A model generated the notes under the pieces. The model was not told the origin of the DNA, did not search any database, and was given only the letters and a program-made list of their open reading frames with translations. A stretch of 64,000 nt of DNA from Sphingomonas brevis (lineage in GTDB: Bacteria; Pseudomonadota; Alphaproteobacteria; Sphingomonadales; Sphingomonadaceae): contig NZ_JAMGBB010000001.1 in NCBI RefSeq assembly GCF_023516505.1, positions 124,001 to 188,000 of the forward strand, in the 5' to 3' direction. The translations under genes were made by a program, and so were the position numbers. Position 1 is the first letter of the stretch. Each line of letters opens with the position of its first letter. Of this stretch, positions 36,749 to 46,090 are shown piece after piece.

Positions 36749-37648
36749 ATGCTGCTTGTTTTGTTGGTTGCCGGCTTGAGCATTGGCGCGGCTGGTCTTT
36801 TTTTCGCGATCGTCCGCGAGGCCGTGAAGACCAACCAGGTCGTCCCTAAGGGCGAGGCCCTCGCGCTCGGCGCGGTCACCAATTTCTTCGATACGCTCGG
36901 CATCGGTTCGTTCGCGCCGACGATCGCCTGGTTCCGGTTCAGGAAAATGGTACCGGACCGGCTGATCCCGCTGACCATGTTCATCGGCTACACGGTCCCG
37001 GCGATCCTCCAGGGAGTGATCTTCCTGATCCTGCTGGGCGTGAAGGTCGATCTGTACCTTCTCACCGGCTGCGTCGTCGCAATCGTGCTCGGCGGCTATT
37101 GGAGCGTTCCGCTTGCCGCCCGATCTCCCGTGCGGCTGATCCAGACGATCATAGGCATTGCGCTGCTGATCGCGGCGTTCTTCTATTGTCTCGCAAATCT
37201 GGGCCTGATGCCTGCCGGCGGAACCGCGACCAGTCTGCCGTTGTCGCTTGCCATCGTTGCGATCGTGGCAAACTTCATTTTTGGCCTTTTGCTCAGCTTC
37301 GGGGTTGGCAACTATGCCCCCAGCCTGGCGATGTTCAGCCTGATGGGAATGGATCCAAGGCTGGCTTTCCCGATAATGGCGGCCGGCGCCGGCTTTGCCG
37401 GCCTGGCGGCGGGCACTCAATGCGTGCGCAAGGTAAAGCTCGACTGGCGCGTCGTACTCGGCCTGACGATCGGGGCCATTCCGTCGGTCCTGATCGCCGC
37501 GTTCATCGTCAAGGAAATGGACCTGGTGATTCTAAGGTGGCTGGTGGTCGTGGTCGTGACTTACGCCGGCATAACTTTGCTCTACACCGCGCTGCGCAAG
37601 GCCGAACTGGTGCCGACCGATGCCGCAGGCGCGGCGGTAACTCATTAG
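36749..37648 (+). CDS. Sulfite exporter TauE/SafE family membrane protein
   Basis: 299 residues with about eight hydrophobic segments. The TauE repeats are visible at residues 20-60 (VPKGEALALGAVTNFFDTLGIGSFAPTIA) and 170-215 (VGNYAPSLAMFSLMGMDPRLAFPIMAAGA). TauE members export sulfite, sulfoacetate or other organic sulfonates. Substrate is not fixed. It follows the MarR gene by 12 bases, suggesting a regulator-exporter unit. Confidence 0.86.
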   Translation: MLLVLLVAGLSIGAAGLFFAIVREAVKTNQVVPKGEALALGAVTNFFDTLGIGSFAPTIAWFRFRKMVPDRLIPLTMFIGYTVPAILQGVIFLILLGVKVDLYLLTGCVVAIVLGGYWSVPLAARSPVRLIQTIIGIALLIAAFFYCLANLGLMPAGGTATSLPLSLAIVAIVANFIFGLLLSFGVGNYAPSLAMFSLMGMDPRLAFPIMAAGAGFAGLAAGTQCVRKVKLDWRVVLGLTIGAIPSVLIAAFIVKEMDLVILRWLVVVVVTYAGITLLYTALRKAELVPTDAAGAAVTH

Positions 37649-37714
37649 CCGCGGTTGCCGCAGTGCAGCATTTCGGCTAAGGGCCCCGCCAACTCTTACT
37701 CACGGACATTGATA

Positions 37715-39535
37715 ATGAATTTGCGCAACGTGGCGATCATCGCCCACGTGGATCATGGCAAGACCACGCTCGTCGACCAGCTATTTCGCCAATCGGGCAC
37801 CTTCCGCGACAATCAGCGCGTGGAGGAGCGCGCGATGGATTCGAACGACCTGGAGAAGGAGCGGGGTATTACCATCCTCGCCAAATGCACCTCAGTCGAA
37901 TGGAACGGGACGCATATCAACATCGTCGACACGCCTGGCCACGCCGACTTCGGCGCGGAGGTGGAACGGATCCTCTCCATGGTCGACGGTGTCATCCTGC
38001 TGGTCGACAGCGCCGAAGGGCCGATGCCGCAGACCAAGTTCGTCACAGGCAAGGCGCTGAGCCTGGGTCTCAAGCCGATCGTCGTCGTCAACAAGATCGA
38101 CCGGCCTGACGCGCGTCCGGCTGAAGTGCTGGACGAAGTGTTCGAGCTGTTCCTCAACCTCGAAGCCAATGACGAGCAGCTCGATTTCCCGACGCTCTAC
38201 GCGTCGGGCCGCGCGGGCTATGCCGGCCTCACCGACGACGTCCGAGAGGGCGACCTTACCCCGCTATTCCAGACTATCGTCGACCATGTCCCAGCCCCGC
38301 AGCTCGACCCGGCGGGCGAGTTCAAGATGCTCGCAACCCTGCTCGACCGCGACAATTTCCTCGGCCGCATCCTCACCGGCCGTATCGAAAGCGGCACGCT
38401 CAACATCAACGACCCGATCCGCGCGGTCGACGTCAATGGCAAGACCGTCGAGGACGGCCGCGTCACCAAGCTGTTCGCCTTCCAGGGACTGGAGCGCGTT
38501 CCGGTGGAGAGCGCCAAGGCGGGCGATATCGTGGCGATCGCAGGCTTAATGAAGGCGACCGTTTCGAACACCATCGGCACGCCAGCGATAACAGAGCCGT
38601 TGCATGCGCGCGAAATCGATCCGCCGACGCTGAGTATGACTTTTGCGGTCAACGACAGCCCGTTTGCCGGCAAGGACGGCGACAAGGTGCAGAGCCGAGT
38701 AATTCGCGACCGCCTGGAGCGCGAAGCCGAGGGCAATGTCGCAATCCGGGTCAGCGAAACGCCGGGCGGCGAGGCGTTCGAGGTTGCCGGCCGCGGCGAG
38801 CTTCAGCTCGGCGTGGTGATCGAGACGCTGCGCCGCGAAGGATTTGAGCTGGGAATCAGCCGCCCCCGCGTGCTGTTTCGCGACGGCCCGTCGGGACGCG
38901 AAGAGCCCTATGAGACGGTCGTAGTCGACGTGGACGACGAATTTTCCGGCACCGTCATCGACAAGATGGCACTGCGCAAGGCGGAAATGACCGACATGCG
39001 CCCGTCGGGTGGCGGCAAGACCCGACTGATGTTCTCGGCGCCGTCACGCGGTCTGATCGGCTACCATGGTGAATTCCTGTCCGATACGCGTGGCACGGGC
39101 ATTATGAACCGGCTGTTCGAGAAATATGGCCCCTACAAGGGCCCGATCCAGGGCCGCCAAAACGGTGTCCTCATCTCGATGGAGAAGGGACCGGCGGTTG
39201 CATATGCGCTGAGTGCGCTCGAAGAACGCGGGATCCTGTTCATCACGCCCGGCGAGATGCTCTACGAAGGCATGGTGATCGGCGAAAACGCCAAGGTCCA
39301 GGACCTGGAGGTAAATCCCTTAAAGTCCAAGCAGCTCACCAACTTCCGCGCGTCCGGGCCGAAGGACGAAGGCATTCGCCTGACCCCGCCCCGGCGGATG
39401 ACGCTGGAGCAGGCGATCGCCTACATTCAGGACGATGAGCTGGTTGAAGTGACGCCCAAGGCAATCCGCATCCGCAAGCGCTTCCTCGATCCGCATGAGC
39501 GCAAGCGCGAATCTCGGAAGATGGAAGCCGCCTGA
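37715..39535 (+). CDS. typA: Translational GTPase TypA/BipA
   Basis: 606 residues from ATG 37715 ([23 protein letters not shown]). The G1 AHVDHGKT, G3 DTPGHADFG and [13 protein letters not shown] match BipA, and the C-terminal [33 protein letters not shown] is diagnostic. BipA binds 70S ribosomes and supports assembly and stress responses. It is full length and free-standing, without an operon partner. Confidence 0.96.
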   Translation: MNLRNVAIIAHVDHGKTTLVDQLFRQSGTFRDNQRVEERAMDSNDLEKERGITILAKCTSVEWNGTHINIVDTPGHADFGAEVERILSMVDGVILLVDSAEGPMPQTKFVTGKALSLGLKPIVVVNKIDRPDARPAEVLDEVFELFLNLEANDEQLDFPTLYASGRAGYAGLTDDVREGDLTPLFQTIVDHVPAPQLDPAGEFKMLATLLDRDNFLGRILTGRIESGTLNINDPIRAVDVNGKTVEDGRVTKLFAFQGLERVPVESAKAGDIVAIAGLMKATVSNTIGTPAITEPLHAREIDPPTLSMTFAVNDSPFAGKDGDKVQSRVIRDRLEREAEGNVAIRVSETPGGEAFEVAGRGELQLGVVIETLRREGFELGISRPRVLFRDGPSGREEPYETVVVDVDDEFSGTVIDKMALRKAEMTDMRPSGGGKTRLMFSAPSRGLIGYHGEFLSDTRGTGIMNRLFEKYGPYKGPIQGRQNGVLISMEKGPAVAYALSALEERGILFITPGEMLYEGMVIGENAKVQDLEVNPLKSKQLTNFRASGPKDEGIRLTPPRRMTLEQAIAYIQDDELVEVTPKAIRIRKRFLDPHERKRESRKMEAA

Positions 39536-39593
39536 TCACGCTGTCGATCCGCCCGGGATTGCGACGTCGTCGCCCCGGGGGGCAGCACGCCGG

Positions 39594-40430
39594 CTAGCCT
39601 GCCAATGCGCGCCCAAGGTTCGTGTTCGCCGATTCCGTGCGATAGTGTGAGGGCGTCATGCCGAATTGCGATCGAAATGCCGCAGTGAAATGGCTGTGAC
39701 TCGAAAAGCCGAGCTCAAATGCGAGGTCGGTTATGTCATCGCGCTCTGGAAGCTGATCCAAGGCGCGACCAAGGCGCAACATCGTCTGATAACGATAAAG
39801 GGGAATTCCCTCGGATCGCTTGAAACATTGGGTGAGGTAGATCGGCGACACTCCAACGTCGGCCGCTATCTGCATCAAGGTCAATCGCCCGTCTGAATTG
39901 CCATGCAGGATAGTCTTGGCTCGCCGGACGCAGGCCGGGTCAACCACTGTGACACTTCGCGATTCGGCCACGCTTTCCTCGAGAATCGCAATGCCGAGCT
40001 CTTGGGCGGCAAGGGGATCGAGCGTCCGGCGCAATTGCTGGGTCAGCATCTGCGTCCGAAGCGTGCAAGCGCGCACGCGCCCAGCAAACGGCGCATCGCC
40101 GTTGCCCCAAAGTTCTTCGATTGTGCCGGGCCCCGGGCTCAGGATGATGCTTCTATGGCCCGATCCCGGCACGACATGCCGATCGATAAATGACTGATTG
40201 GCCTCGGCGAACAATATCCTTGAAGGATCGACCCAGGTAATCGACCGGCCGACCTGAAACTCAAACGCACCGGCATAGGTGATCGCAAGCTGGCGCCGGA
40301 TCGTATCGCCACGCGGAGGCAGTTCCGGCAGGGCGACAATTTCCTCGGCCAAAAGGACGTCGGAACTGACCAATCGGCGGCGCCTGTTCTGCGCCTGGTT
40401 CTGAACCTGCCCGTTCATGGACCGGAGCAT
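39594..40430 (-). CDS. AraC-family transcriptional regulator
   Basis: 278 residues from ATG 40430 with GGGGAG 9 bases upstream. The C-terminal two-HTH AraC domain is at ~180-265 (LTLMQIAADVGVSPIYLTQCFKRSEGIPLYRYQTMLRLGRAL, DLAFELGFSSHSHFTAAFRSQFGMTPSHYR). The N-terminal half is a putative ligand-binding cupin-like region, without motif. The target is unknown; the nearest gene in the same orientation is the exported NTF2-like gene. Confidence 0.9.
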   Translation of the reverse strand: MLRSMNGQVQNQAQNRRRRLVSSDVLLAEEIVALPELPPRGDTIRRQLAITYAGAFEFQVGRSITWVDPSRILFAEANQSFIDRHVVPGSGHRSIILSPGPGTIEELWGNGDAPFAGRVRACTLRTQMLTQQLRRTLDPLAAQELGIAILEESVAESRSVTVVDPACVRRAKTILHGNSDGRLTLMQIAADVGVSPIYLTQCFKRSEGIPLYRYQTMLRLGRALDQLPERDDITDLAFELGFSSHSHFTAAFRSQFGMTPSHYRTESANTNLGRALAG

Positions 40431-40476
40431 AATGTGGATCTCCCCGGGAGGGTCATAAAAACCTCAATCCTGTCGA

Positions 40477-40989
40477 TTAGGGCCGATATTCGACCGGCCT
40501 GAAGCCGGCCGCCAGCAATTCCTGCGAAAGGTCCAGTCGATTGGAGTCATCCGCGACATGAGGCGGCAAGGGTAGCGACGCCTGACCAAACAGATATTTC
40601 CAACCGCGTTCGGTCCGAACATAGGTGTCGCTGAACCAAAGGGTACGATCGAACCTCAATCCTTCCTTGGTGCCCTTGAGGCGCAGTTTCGCCGTGACGA
40701 TCGCCGTGTCGCCGATCACCCTCACGGCCTGAGACTTCGGCTCCTCGTCCTGCAATTCGTAAGTGATCCGCCGACTGCGAGCTTCCTCGATCAGCTGCTT
40801 GCGGCTAATTTTCCTACCGTTGCCGAGAACCAGCTGGAAACTTGGATGGAGGATGCGGTCCATTGTTGCCGCATCGTTGCGCTTCACCGCCTCCTGATAC
40901 GTCCTGTCCAGACGCGCGACCGCAAGACGGTCGGCTGAGGGGGCCGCCAGTGCCGCAACGCCTGCGACCATGATGTAAAAGCTCACCAT
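40477..40989 (-). CDS. Exported NTF2-like (DUF4440-type) protein
   Basis: 170 residues from ATG 40989 (AGGAG at 6 bases, whereas ATG 40995 is adjacent to the Shine-Dalgarno). Residues 1-18 (MVSFYIMVAGVAALAAPSA) form a signal peptide. A nuclear-transport-factor-2-like fold is suggested by LDRTYQEAVKRNDAATMDRILHPSFQLVLGNG and by WKYLFGQASLPLPP. Such domains bind small molecules or act as immunity/toxin folds. No function is claimed. Confidence 0.75.
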   Translation of the reverse strand: MVSFYIMVAGVAALAAPSADRLAVARLDRTYQEAVKRNDAATMDRILHPSFQLVLGNGRKISRKQLIEEARSRRITYELQDEEPKSQAVRVIGDTAIVTAKLRLKGTKEGLRFDRTLWFSDTYVRTERGWKYLFGQASLPLPPHVADDSNRLDLSQELLAAGFRPVEYRP

Positions 40990-41053
40990 CGACATCTCCT
41001 GAATTGATCCAGGAGTCGTGTGGCAGGATCGAATCGACGCCGCTGTCGAAAAG

Positions 41054-41341
41054 CTAAGGCCTCAGGCGGTGAATTTGTGGGGATTGGGCGGACATGCGGT
41101 CGGCTATGTCCCGGGCAATGAAGCCTGCCGCGACCGAGACCGCGGCGCTGACGAGCAGGCCGAGAGCGAACAGGATTTGGCCGGTTTCCTGGCAATTTTG
41201 GCCTCGTGGGCACCACTGAACTACCAGGTGGCTCACGACGACCTCAAGCGCCAGCATAGTCAGCGTCGCGACGGCAACGCCGATCACGGCACTTCGCCTT
41301 GGTCTCAAGATGCTCAATCCGTCCCCCCAGGCGCACCGCAT
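41054..41341 (-). CDS. Small two-helix membrane protein, unknown
   Basis: 95 residues from ATG 41341; a TTG at 41317 beside GGGGGG is an alternative start. Two hydrophobic segments lie at ~18-42 (AVIGVAVATLTMLALEVVVSHLVV) and ~57-76 (ILFALGLLVSAAVSVAAGFIA) with a short cysteine-containing loop (CPRGQNC). No family is recognised. Coding support is the membrane pattern and intact frame. Confidence 0.5.
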   Translation of the reverse strand: MRCAWGDGLSILRPRRSAVIGVAVATLTMLALEVVVSHLVVQWCPRGQNCQETGQILFALGLLVSAAVSVAAGFIARDIADRMSAQSPQIHRLRP

Positions 41342-41418
41342 CGTTGGCGCGCCTTATGTTTCAATATATCCGAATTGCGCCAAGCCAAGCTATCAAAAGT
41401 GAGCGGGCCGATTTTCGG

Positions 41419-41931
41419 CTAGGCGCAGCCCTCGACATATTGGATGCTCGACGTGCCGGCATGGATCGAATCCACCCTGCCATGATTGTCGGTTTCGAAC
41501 CGCACACCCCTGCGACCGGGATCCAGCCAATAAGTAAGATATTCGGCGGGCGGGTCTTCATAATGATGAGGTTCGGACTTGATGCCGGCGCCATAGGCTT
41601 TGCGGACCTCGTCGGCCGTTGAACCCACATGCACCCCGCGCGGCGTTGCGACCGCGCTGGGCTCTATCGCACTGATCCGGCTGAGCTTGTTTTCTTCGAA
41701 CAGGAAGAGAAGGCCCGGCAAGGCGTCGTCGGCGCCAACAAGCTCAAGGCATGTTCCTTCATCGTCGATCGGTTCACCCTCGAGCCTGGTCTTGAGCGCC
41801 TTCGACACTTGCGCCCGGGTCATGCCGATCTTCGCGGGACCCCAGCCCGTTGGCGTCAGTTTCCAATTCTGGCTAGGAACCGGGGCAGCCGCGGTGAGGA
41901 GCAGAGCAAGTCCGCCAACAAGCAGCTTCAC
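41419..41931 (-). CDS. Exported protein, unknown function
   Basis: 170 residues from GTG 41931, which overlaps the EVE-domain stop (GTGA); a longer ATG form at 41958 would overlap that gene further. A signal peptide VKLLVGGLALLLTAAAPVPS is followed by a compact domain with WGPAKIGMTRAQVSKALKTRL, GTCLELVG and a C-terminal Cys. I recognise no family with certainty; it resembles small exported proteins of alphaproteobacteria. It is coupled to the EVE gene. Confidence 0.75.
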   Translation of the reverse strand: MKLLVGGLALLLTAAAPVPSQNWKLTPTGWGPAKIGMTRAQVSKALKTRLEGEPIDDEGTCLELVGADDALPGLLFLFEENKLSRISAIEPSAVATPRGVHVGSTADEVRKAYGAGIKSEPHHYEDPPAEYLTYWLDPGRRGVRFETDNHGRVDSIHAGTSSIQYVEGCA

Positions 41932-42323
41932 TTCGCCATCTCCAGGATCAGCTTCCATTCCTCGTCGCGGATTGGGGCGACTGACAGTCGGGACTGGCGG
42001 ATCAGCTCAATCTTGGCAAGTTTCGGCTCGGCCTTGATCTGGGCCAGCGTGACGTGATTCAGTGGCCGAACCGGCTCGACCGGAACCTTGACCCAGCTAC
42101 CGTCGTCGCCGTCGGGTTGACCGATGCCGGTGATATTCATGATCCCGACAATCGCCCGCTCGTCCATGCTGTGATAGAAAAAGGCCTGATCCCCGGGCTT
42201 CATGGCGCGGAGATGGAGGCGGGCGGCGTTGTTGCGCACGCCATCCCACATGGTTCCGCCGTCACGGACCAGATTATCCCAGCTGTAGCTGCCTGGCTCC
42301 GATTTCATCAGCCAATAGGCCAT
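41928..42323 (-). CDS. EVE-domain protein (YTH-like, THYN1 type)
   Basis: 131 residues from ATG 42323. The domain shows YWLMKSEPGSYSWDNLVRDG, WDGVRNNAARLHLRAMKPGDQAFFYHS and LAKIELIRQSRLSVAPI, the modified-base pocket of the EVE/PUA-like superfamily. EVE proteins read or bind modified cytosine. Single-domain, like bacterial relatives in restriction contexts, but no restriction genes are nearby. The exported gene follows by overlap. Confidence 0.88.
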   Translation of the reverse strand: MAYWLMKSEPGSYSWDNLVRDGGTMWDGVRNNAARLHLRAMKPGDQAFFYHSMDERAIVGIMNITGIGQPDGDDGSWVKVPVEPVRPLNHVTLAQIKAEPKLAKIELIRQSRLSVAPIRDEEWKLILEMAK

Positions 42324-42641
42324 GGGTCGCAAATCTCCTCGGGAAATGCGTTAGCGAGGGAAATTGCGGCGGGGAAGCCGAGATAAATCCCCGAAATCTG
42401 TCAATTTGTTCAGAGTTCCGGTCATTCACCCCATGATGGGCTCGATTCACCGCCGACACGGTTGAGCCGCTGGTTGGTTCCATTATGTGCACTGCAACAA
42501 ATTAACGAGCGGGCGGATCCACAGTGCTTCCACGAGAAGCAGGATCCCAGGGCAAGACGGACGTGCCCTCCGCGATCGCCAGTAGCGTAATGCGCTCGTA
42601 TCGCGATCGATGGAGGCCGGCCGCCAGGATTAGAGTGAAAA
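42324..42641 (+). other. Intergenic region between EVE gene and cell-wall hydrolase
   Basis: 318 bases without a gene. It holds promoters for divergent transcripts. AGGGCA (42549-42554) and TGCCCT (42564-42569) form a perfect 6-base inverted repeat. A repeated CGCGATCG occurs twice near 42570-42609. No RNA gene or convincing promoter is recognised. Confidence 0.5.
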
Positions 42642-43292
42642 TTGAAGAAGTTTGTGCGTGCCGGCAGGTTGCCGGCCTTTGCTGCTGCCATGTTGTTGAC
42701 GTTTGGCGGCTCAGGCCAGGCCCTTGCGCAGCAGGTCGGCAATCTGCCGCTTGTCCAGGCGGTGGTGAAGACCGCCAGTGCGGTGACTTCGCCGGAGACG
42801 GCTGCATCGACGCTTGCGCTGGGCTCCGATGCCGCTCTGGCCCAGCAGGCAGCGGTATTGCAGCGCGCCGGCTGGCCGCTCTACGCGCTCGTCGATCGGT
42901 TCGCCGCCGGCGCGCCGCTGACCGACGAAGCCAATTGCATTGCCGTCGCAGTCTATCACGAAGCGCGCGGCGAGAGCCTGGAAGGCCAAATGGCCGTTGC
43001 CAAGGTCATCATGAACCGCGCCGCTTCGGGCAAATATCCGACCAGCTGGTGCGGCGTGGTCAAGCAGCCGTGGCAATTCTCATTCGTTCGCCGGGGCCAG
43101 TTTCCGTCGGTCGATCAGTCATCGACGGCGTGGCATAAGGCCCTGGGCGTGACTCGCCTGGCAGTCGCCAACGCGGTCCAGAGCGTGCCGTCGGAGTGCC
43201 TTTGGTATCACGCCGATTATGTTGCGCCTTCGTGGGGCCGAAACCTGACCCGGGTCGAGAAGATCGGCGCACATATCTTCTATCGCGCTTAA
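42642..43292 (+). CDS. Exported cell-wall hydrolase (SleB family)
   Basis: 216 residues from TTG 42642 (MKKFVRAGRLPAFAAAMLLTFGG), or the GTG at 42654. A signal peptide ends at ALAQQ. The SleB domain shows CIAVAVYHEARGESLEGQMAVAKVIMNRA with the catalytic Glu (HEARGE) and later CGVVKQPWQFSFVRRG. It likely cuts peptidoglycan as a lytic enzyme, though the domain is most studied in spore germination. No operon partner. Confidence 0.87.
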   Translation: MKKFVRAGRLPAFAAAMLLTFGGSGQALAQQVGNLPLVQAVVKTASAVTSPETAASTLALGSDAALAQQAAVLQRAGWPLYALVDRFAAGAPLTDEANCIAVAVYHEARGESLEGQMAVAKVIMNRAASGKYPTSWCGVVKQPWQFSFVRRGQFPSVDQSSTAWHKALGVTRLAVANAVQSVPSECLWYHADYVAPSWGRNLTRVEKIGAHIFYRA

Positions 43293-43436
43293 TATGGCCT
43301 AAATCCTTTCGGCCCGTCGCAGCGCTGAGTCCTTCTGGCGTTAACCCGGTCAACAAGGGATTCGCGAACCCGCTAGATTCACGCACCATCCCATTCAAGG
43401 ATAAGGATTTATCCAAGGCGGGGAGGGCCTCTGGCC

Positions 43437-43943
43437 GTGCTGAATATCCTGATCGTCGAAGATGACGCCCAGCTGGCGACAACTTTGAAATATCTGGTGG
43501 AGGACAACCCCCGCTATCGGGTGGTTGCAACCACGGACGATTTGGACGGTGCAGTCGCCGCCGCCGCCAAACATTCTCCCGACCTGGCGCTGGTCGACCT
43601 TCGACTGGCCCATGGCACGACCGGCTTTTCGGTCGCGGTGAGGATGAGCGATTTCGACATTCCCTGTTTCTTCATCACCGGCAAGGCACCGGATTTTCCA
43701 ATGCCCGACCTTGCACTCGGTTGCCTGATGAAGCCGTTTACCGCCGAAGACATTCACAGGAGCCTGGCCGCCGCCGAGGACCTGATGCGCGGGCGCGAAG
43801 CATTGCGGCCGAAAATGCCGGTCAACCTCACGCTGTATGACAAGGTGGAGGAGGATGGGGCCGAAACCCAGCCCGGTTACATCCCGTCGCGCCGATCCCT
43901 GAAGACCCGCCTTGAGCACTGGATTGCCGGTACCCAGCATTGA
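43437..43943 (+). CDS. Receiver-only response regulator
   Basis: 168 residues from GTG 43437 (GGGGAGGG 10 bases upstream). The receiver domain has the acidic pair ED (8-9), phosphorylation Asp54 in LALVDLRL, Thr81 and Lys99 in LMKPF. There is no output domain; the C-terminal ~45 residues are unassigned. It could be a phosphate relay or a protein-interaction regulator. A perfect GGATAA/TTATCC inverted repeat lies upstream at 43399-43414. No histidine kinase is adjacent. Confidence 0.88.
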   Translation: MLNILIVEDDAQLATTLKYLVEDNPRYRVVATTDDLDGAVAAAAKHSPDLALVDLRLAHGTTGFSVAVRMSDFDIPCFFITGKAPDFPMPDLALGCLMKPFTAEDIHRSLAAAEDLMRGREALRPKMPVNLTLYDKVEEDGAETQPGYIPSRRSLKTRLEHWIAGTQH

Positions 43944-43975
43944 AATTCGACTTGCCCCCCGAACGCGGGGCAACG

Positions 43976-44017
43976 GTGGCCGGGAGAGACCGTCGGGGGA
44001 TGGTCCCGCCCGGCCAC
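43976..44017. terminator. Hairpin between two convergent genes
   Basis: GTGGCCGGG (43976-43984) pairs perfectly with CCCGGCCAC (44009-44017), with additional GACC/GGTC pairing in the loop. There is no T-tract, so termination may be weak or require Rho. It lies where the response regulator and acyltransferase genes converge and touches the acyltransferase stop. Confidence 0.4.
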
Positions 44018-44991
44018 TAGCTGGTTAGAACCGGCTCTCGCTGCCTTGGGGCGCTGATCCGGTCTTTCATCCTGCGGCTCCACGCTTCGACGCTGTGGTA
44101 AGACAAGAGGGCCATCAGATAGGACAGCAGCAGGGTCATCGTGACCGTTTCGAAAAAATCGAACCGGGAGCGCAAATAATGGGCAATCGGATAATGCCAC
44201 AGGTAGAGCCCATAGGAGAGCTTGCCGATGTGGACGAGGAGGGGCGCTTCCAGCCACCTGGACTCCCGAACCGATGCAATCAGCATCACGGCGGCGATTT
44301 CCGTGGCGAGAATGGCGGGAGAATTCCATTCGCGCTGAGCATAAAGGCTGACGAACAGCAGGATCGCCAGACCAGCGAGGCCGACCCACCGGTTCGTCTT
44401 CCAGCCGATGAAATGGAGCAAGGCACCAACCAACAGCCCTGAGCTGTGCGTGTCGATGCGATAATAATGATCTTTCCAATCAGTGAACTGTCCACGCCAG
44501 GCAATCATCACAAGCAGGGCGAGCAGGATGAAGGGGACTGCTTTTCCCGAACGCATCAGGGGAACCAGCGCCAGCGGCCAAAGCAAATAGAATTGTTCTT
44601 CAACCGAGAGCGACCAGCTGTGAACGAGGTGGTCCGGCCCCATGCCGGCTGGGAGCGTGAAATCCGTGACGTAAAAGGCGGTGTACAGGGCATCCCGGAA
44701 ATGCGGTTCTCCCGGCCACACGATCGGGGCGACAAGCAAATAGCCGGCGAGCATGAACAGCAGGGCTGGGGCCAATCGCAGGAAGCGGCGAAGATAGAAA
44801 CGCGGTACGTCGATCGCGCCGGTGCTACGATATTCCTCAACCAGGATGGACGTGATCAGATAGCCCGACAGGACGAAGAACAGGTCGACGCCGACATATC
44901 CTCCGACCAAGACGTCGGGATTTGAATGGAACAGCATGACGACCAGGATCGCCACTGCCCGCAATCCGTCGAGACCCGGTGAATAGCGCAG
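44017..44991 (-). CDS. Membrane acyltransferase (Acyltransferase-3 family), probable CTG start
   Basis: The recognised frame starts at TTG 44964 but the family N-terminus lies upstream: RYSPGLDGLRAVAILVVMLFH fits the conserved GLDGLRA start. The first possible start for it is CTG 44991, preceded by a GGGGGG ribosome binding site at 6 bases; an in-frame TGA lies farther up. About 324 residues with ten predicted helices. The catalytic His (MLFHS) and the SLSVEEQFYLLWP segment are present. Members acylate surface sugars or lipids. Target unknown. Confidence 0.8.
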   Translation of the reverse strand: MRYSPGLDGLRAVAILVVMLFHSNPDVLVGGYVGVDLFFVLSGYLITSILVEEYRSTGAIDVPRFYLRRFLRLAPALLFMLAGYLLVAPIVWPGEPHFRDALYTAFYVTDFTLPAGMGPDHLVHSWSLSVEEQFYLLWPLALVPLMRSGKAVPFILLALLVMIAWRGQFTDWKDHYYRIDTHSSGLLVGALLHFIGWKTNRWVGLAGLAILLFVSLYAQREWNSPAILATEIAAVMLIASVRESRWLEAPLLVHIGKLSYGLYLWHYPIAHYLRSRFDFFETVTMTLLLSYLMALLSYHSVEAWSRRMKDRISAPRQREPVLTS

Positions 44992-45057
44992 CGGACACCC
45001 CCCTTCGGCGGCACTTGGGTATCAGCGCAACTCTGAAAGTTTATTAACGGCGGGCGA

Positions 45058-45795
45058 TCAAAGCCGCATGACACCCTTGCGGGCTTCGCGCTGGCCATAG
45101 GTCTCCGCGGTGAGTTTGGCGCCGGCATCGAGCAACGCCTGGCGGCGCCCCTCGATAGATGCGGAAAGCTGGATCATTTCCAGCTTGTGGATCTTCTCGA
45201 ACGCCGGGTGGGCGAGGACCCGCTCGACCAGTTGCGCCGTTCGCGGCCAGCGCGAGTGATCGGGCACAAATCCGGCGTAGGAGGCATTGCGGAAAAAGCT
45301 GGCGATAGAAATGTCGGCCAGTCCCATCTCGCCGAACACATAGCCTTTCTGGGGCAGCTCGTTCTCGAGATAATCGAGCGCGGCAGGGATGTCGGTGTTG
45401 AGCGACTTGTCGATGCGGGCCTGGTCACCCGGCTCGCCCCAGACGCGGGGATGGACCATTTTCGGGTAGAACAGCCCCCAGATGAAGACATCGCCAAGCC
45501 TGGTGTCAGCGAATTCTTCGAGCCAGCGGGCGCGGGCACGCTCCCTGGGATCCATCGGCATCAGCCGCGGGTCGGGATAGGCCTCGTCGAGATATTCGGC
45601 GATGACCGTGGAGTCAGTCAGCACCAGGTCCCCGTCGATCAGCACCGGGATCCTGCAAAGCGGGCTCAAGCGGCGGAATTCGTCATTGCCGAAAAAGGGC
45701 GTGATCGGATCGACCTCATAGTCGAGGCCTTTGAGCTCCATGCACACAAGTACCTTGCGGACATAGGGGCTGACGAAGCTGCCAATGATCTTCAT
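45058..45795 (-). CDS. Glutathione S-transferase family protein
   Basis: 245 residues. The N-terminal thioredoxin-like domain has SFVSPYVRKVLVCMELKGLDYE, IPVLIDGDLVLTDSTVIAEYLDE with the gamma-glutamyl-binding DS motif, and the C-terminal helical domain has GLADISIASFF. The active Ser or Cys position is Ser near residue 6-9 (SFVSP). It may detoxify electrophiles or act as a dehalogenase-like transferase. Substrate unknown. Confidence 0.88.
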   Translation of the reverse strand: MKIIGSFVSPYVRKVLVCMELKGLDYEVDPITPFFGNDEFRRLSPLCRIPVLIDGDLVLTDSTVIAEYLDEAYPDPRLMPMDPRERARARWLEEFADTRLGDVFIWGLFYPKMVHPRVWGEPGDQARIDKSLNTDIPAALDYLENELPQKGYVFGEMGLADISIASFFRNASYAGFVPDHSRWPRTAQLVERVLAHPAFEKIHKLEMIQLSASIEGRRQALLDAGAKLTAETYGQREARKGVMRL

Positions 45796-45853
45796 GCGCG
45801 CCTGGATATCAACCGGCGGGGCCGCCGCGAAGCAAATTCGCTGAGCTTCGGAA

Positions 45854-45927
45854 TGGATGCCCGACGAGGATTCGAACCTCGATTGACGGAGTCAGAGTCC
45901 GTAGTCTTACCATTAGACGATCGGGCA
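45854..45927 (-). tRNA. tRNA-Gln (anticodon CTG)
   Basis: The minus-strand cloverleaf has acceptor TGCCCGA/TCGGGCA, a D-arm GTC-TAATGGTAA-GAC, anticodon stem ACGGA/TCCGT with loop CTCTGAC (anticodon CTG), T-arm CGAGG-TTCGAAT-CCTCG, discriminator T and encoded CCA. The first pair is U1-A72, a known identity element for the GatCAB amidotransferase route. It reads CAG. No neighbour shares its transcript. Confidence 0.92.
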
Positions 45928-46090
45928 ATCGTTGCGGGCGGCGAGATAGAAAGCACCGTCCCAACTGTCAACGCACACTAGCCCAAATTGCCCGAAAAGG
46001 CAGCCGGTTGCGCGCCAAGCTTCATTCAGGTTAAACTGAACCCAGGTCAGTCGCGCGGTATTCCCGCGCGGCCAAGGATAGAATGGGCAT

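Noticed and set aside
41928-42323. EVE gene as part of a restriction or defence system
   Set aside because: Neighbours are an exported protein and a cell-wall hydrolase; no nuclease, methylase or ATPase is near.
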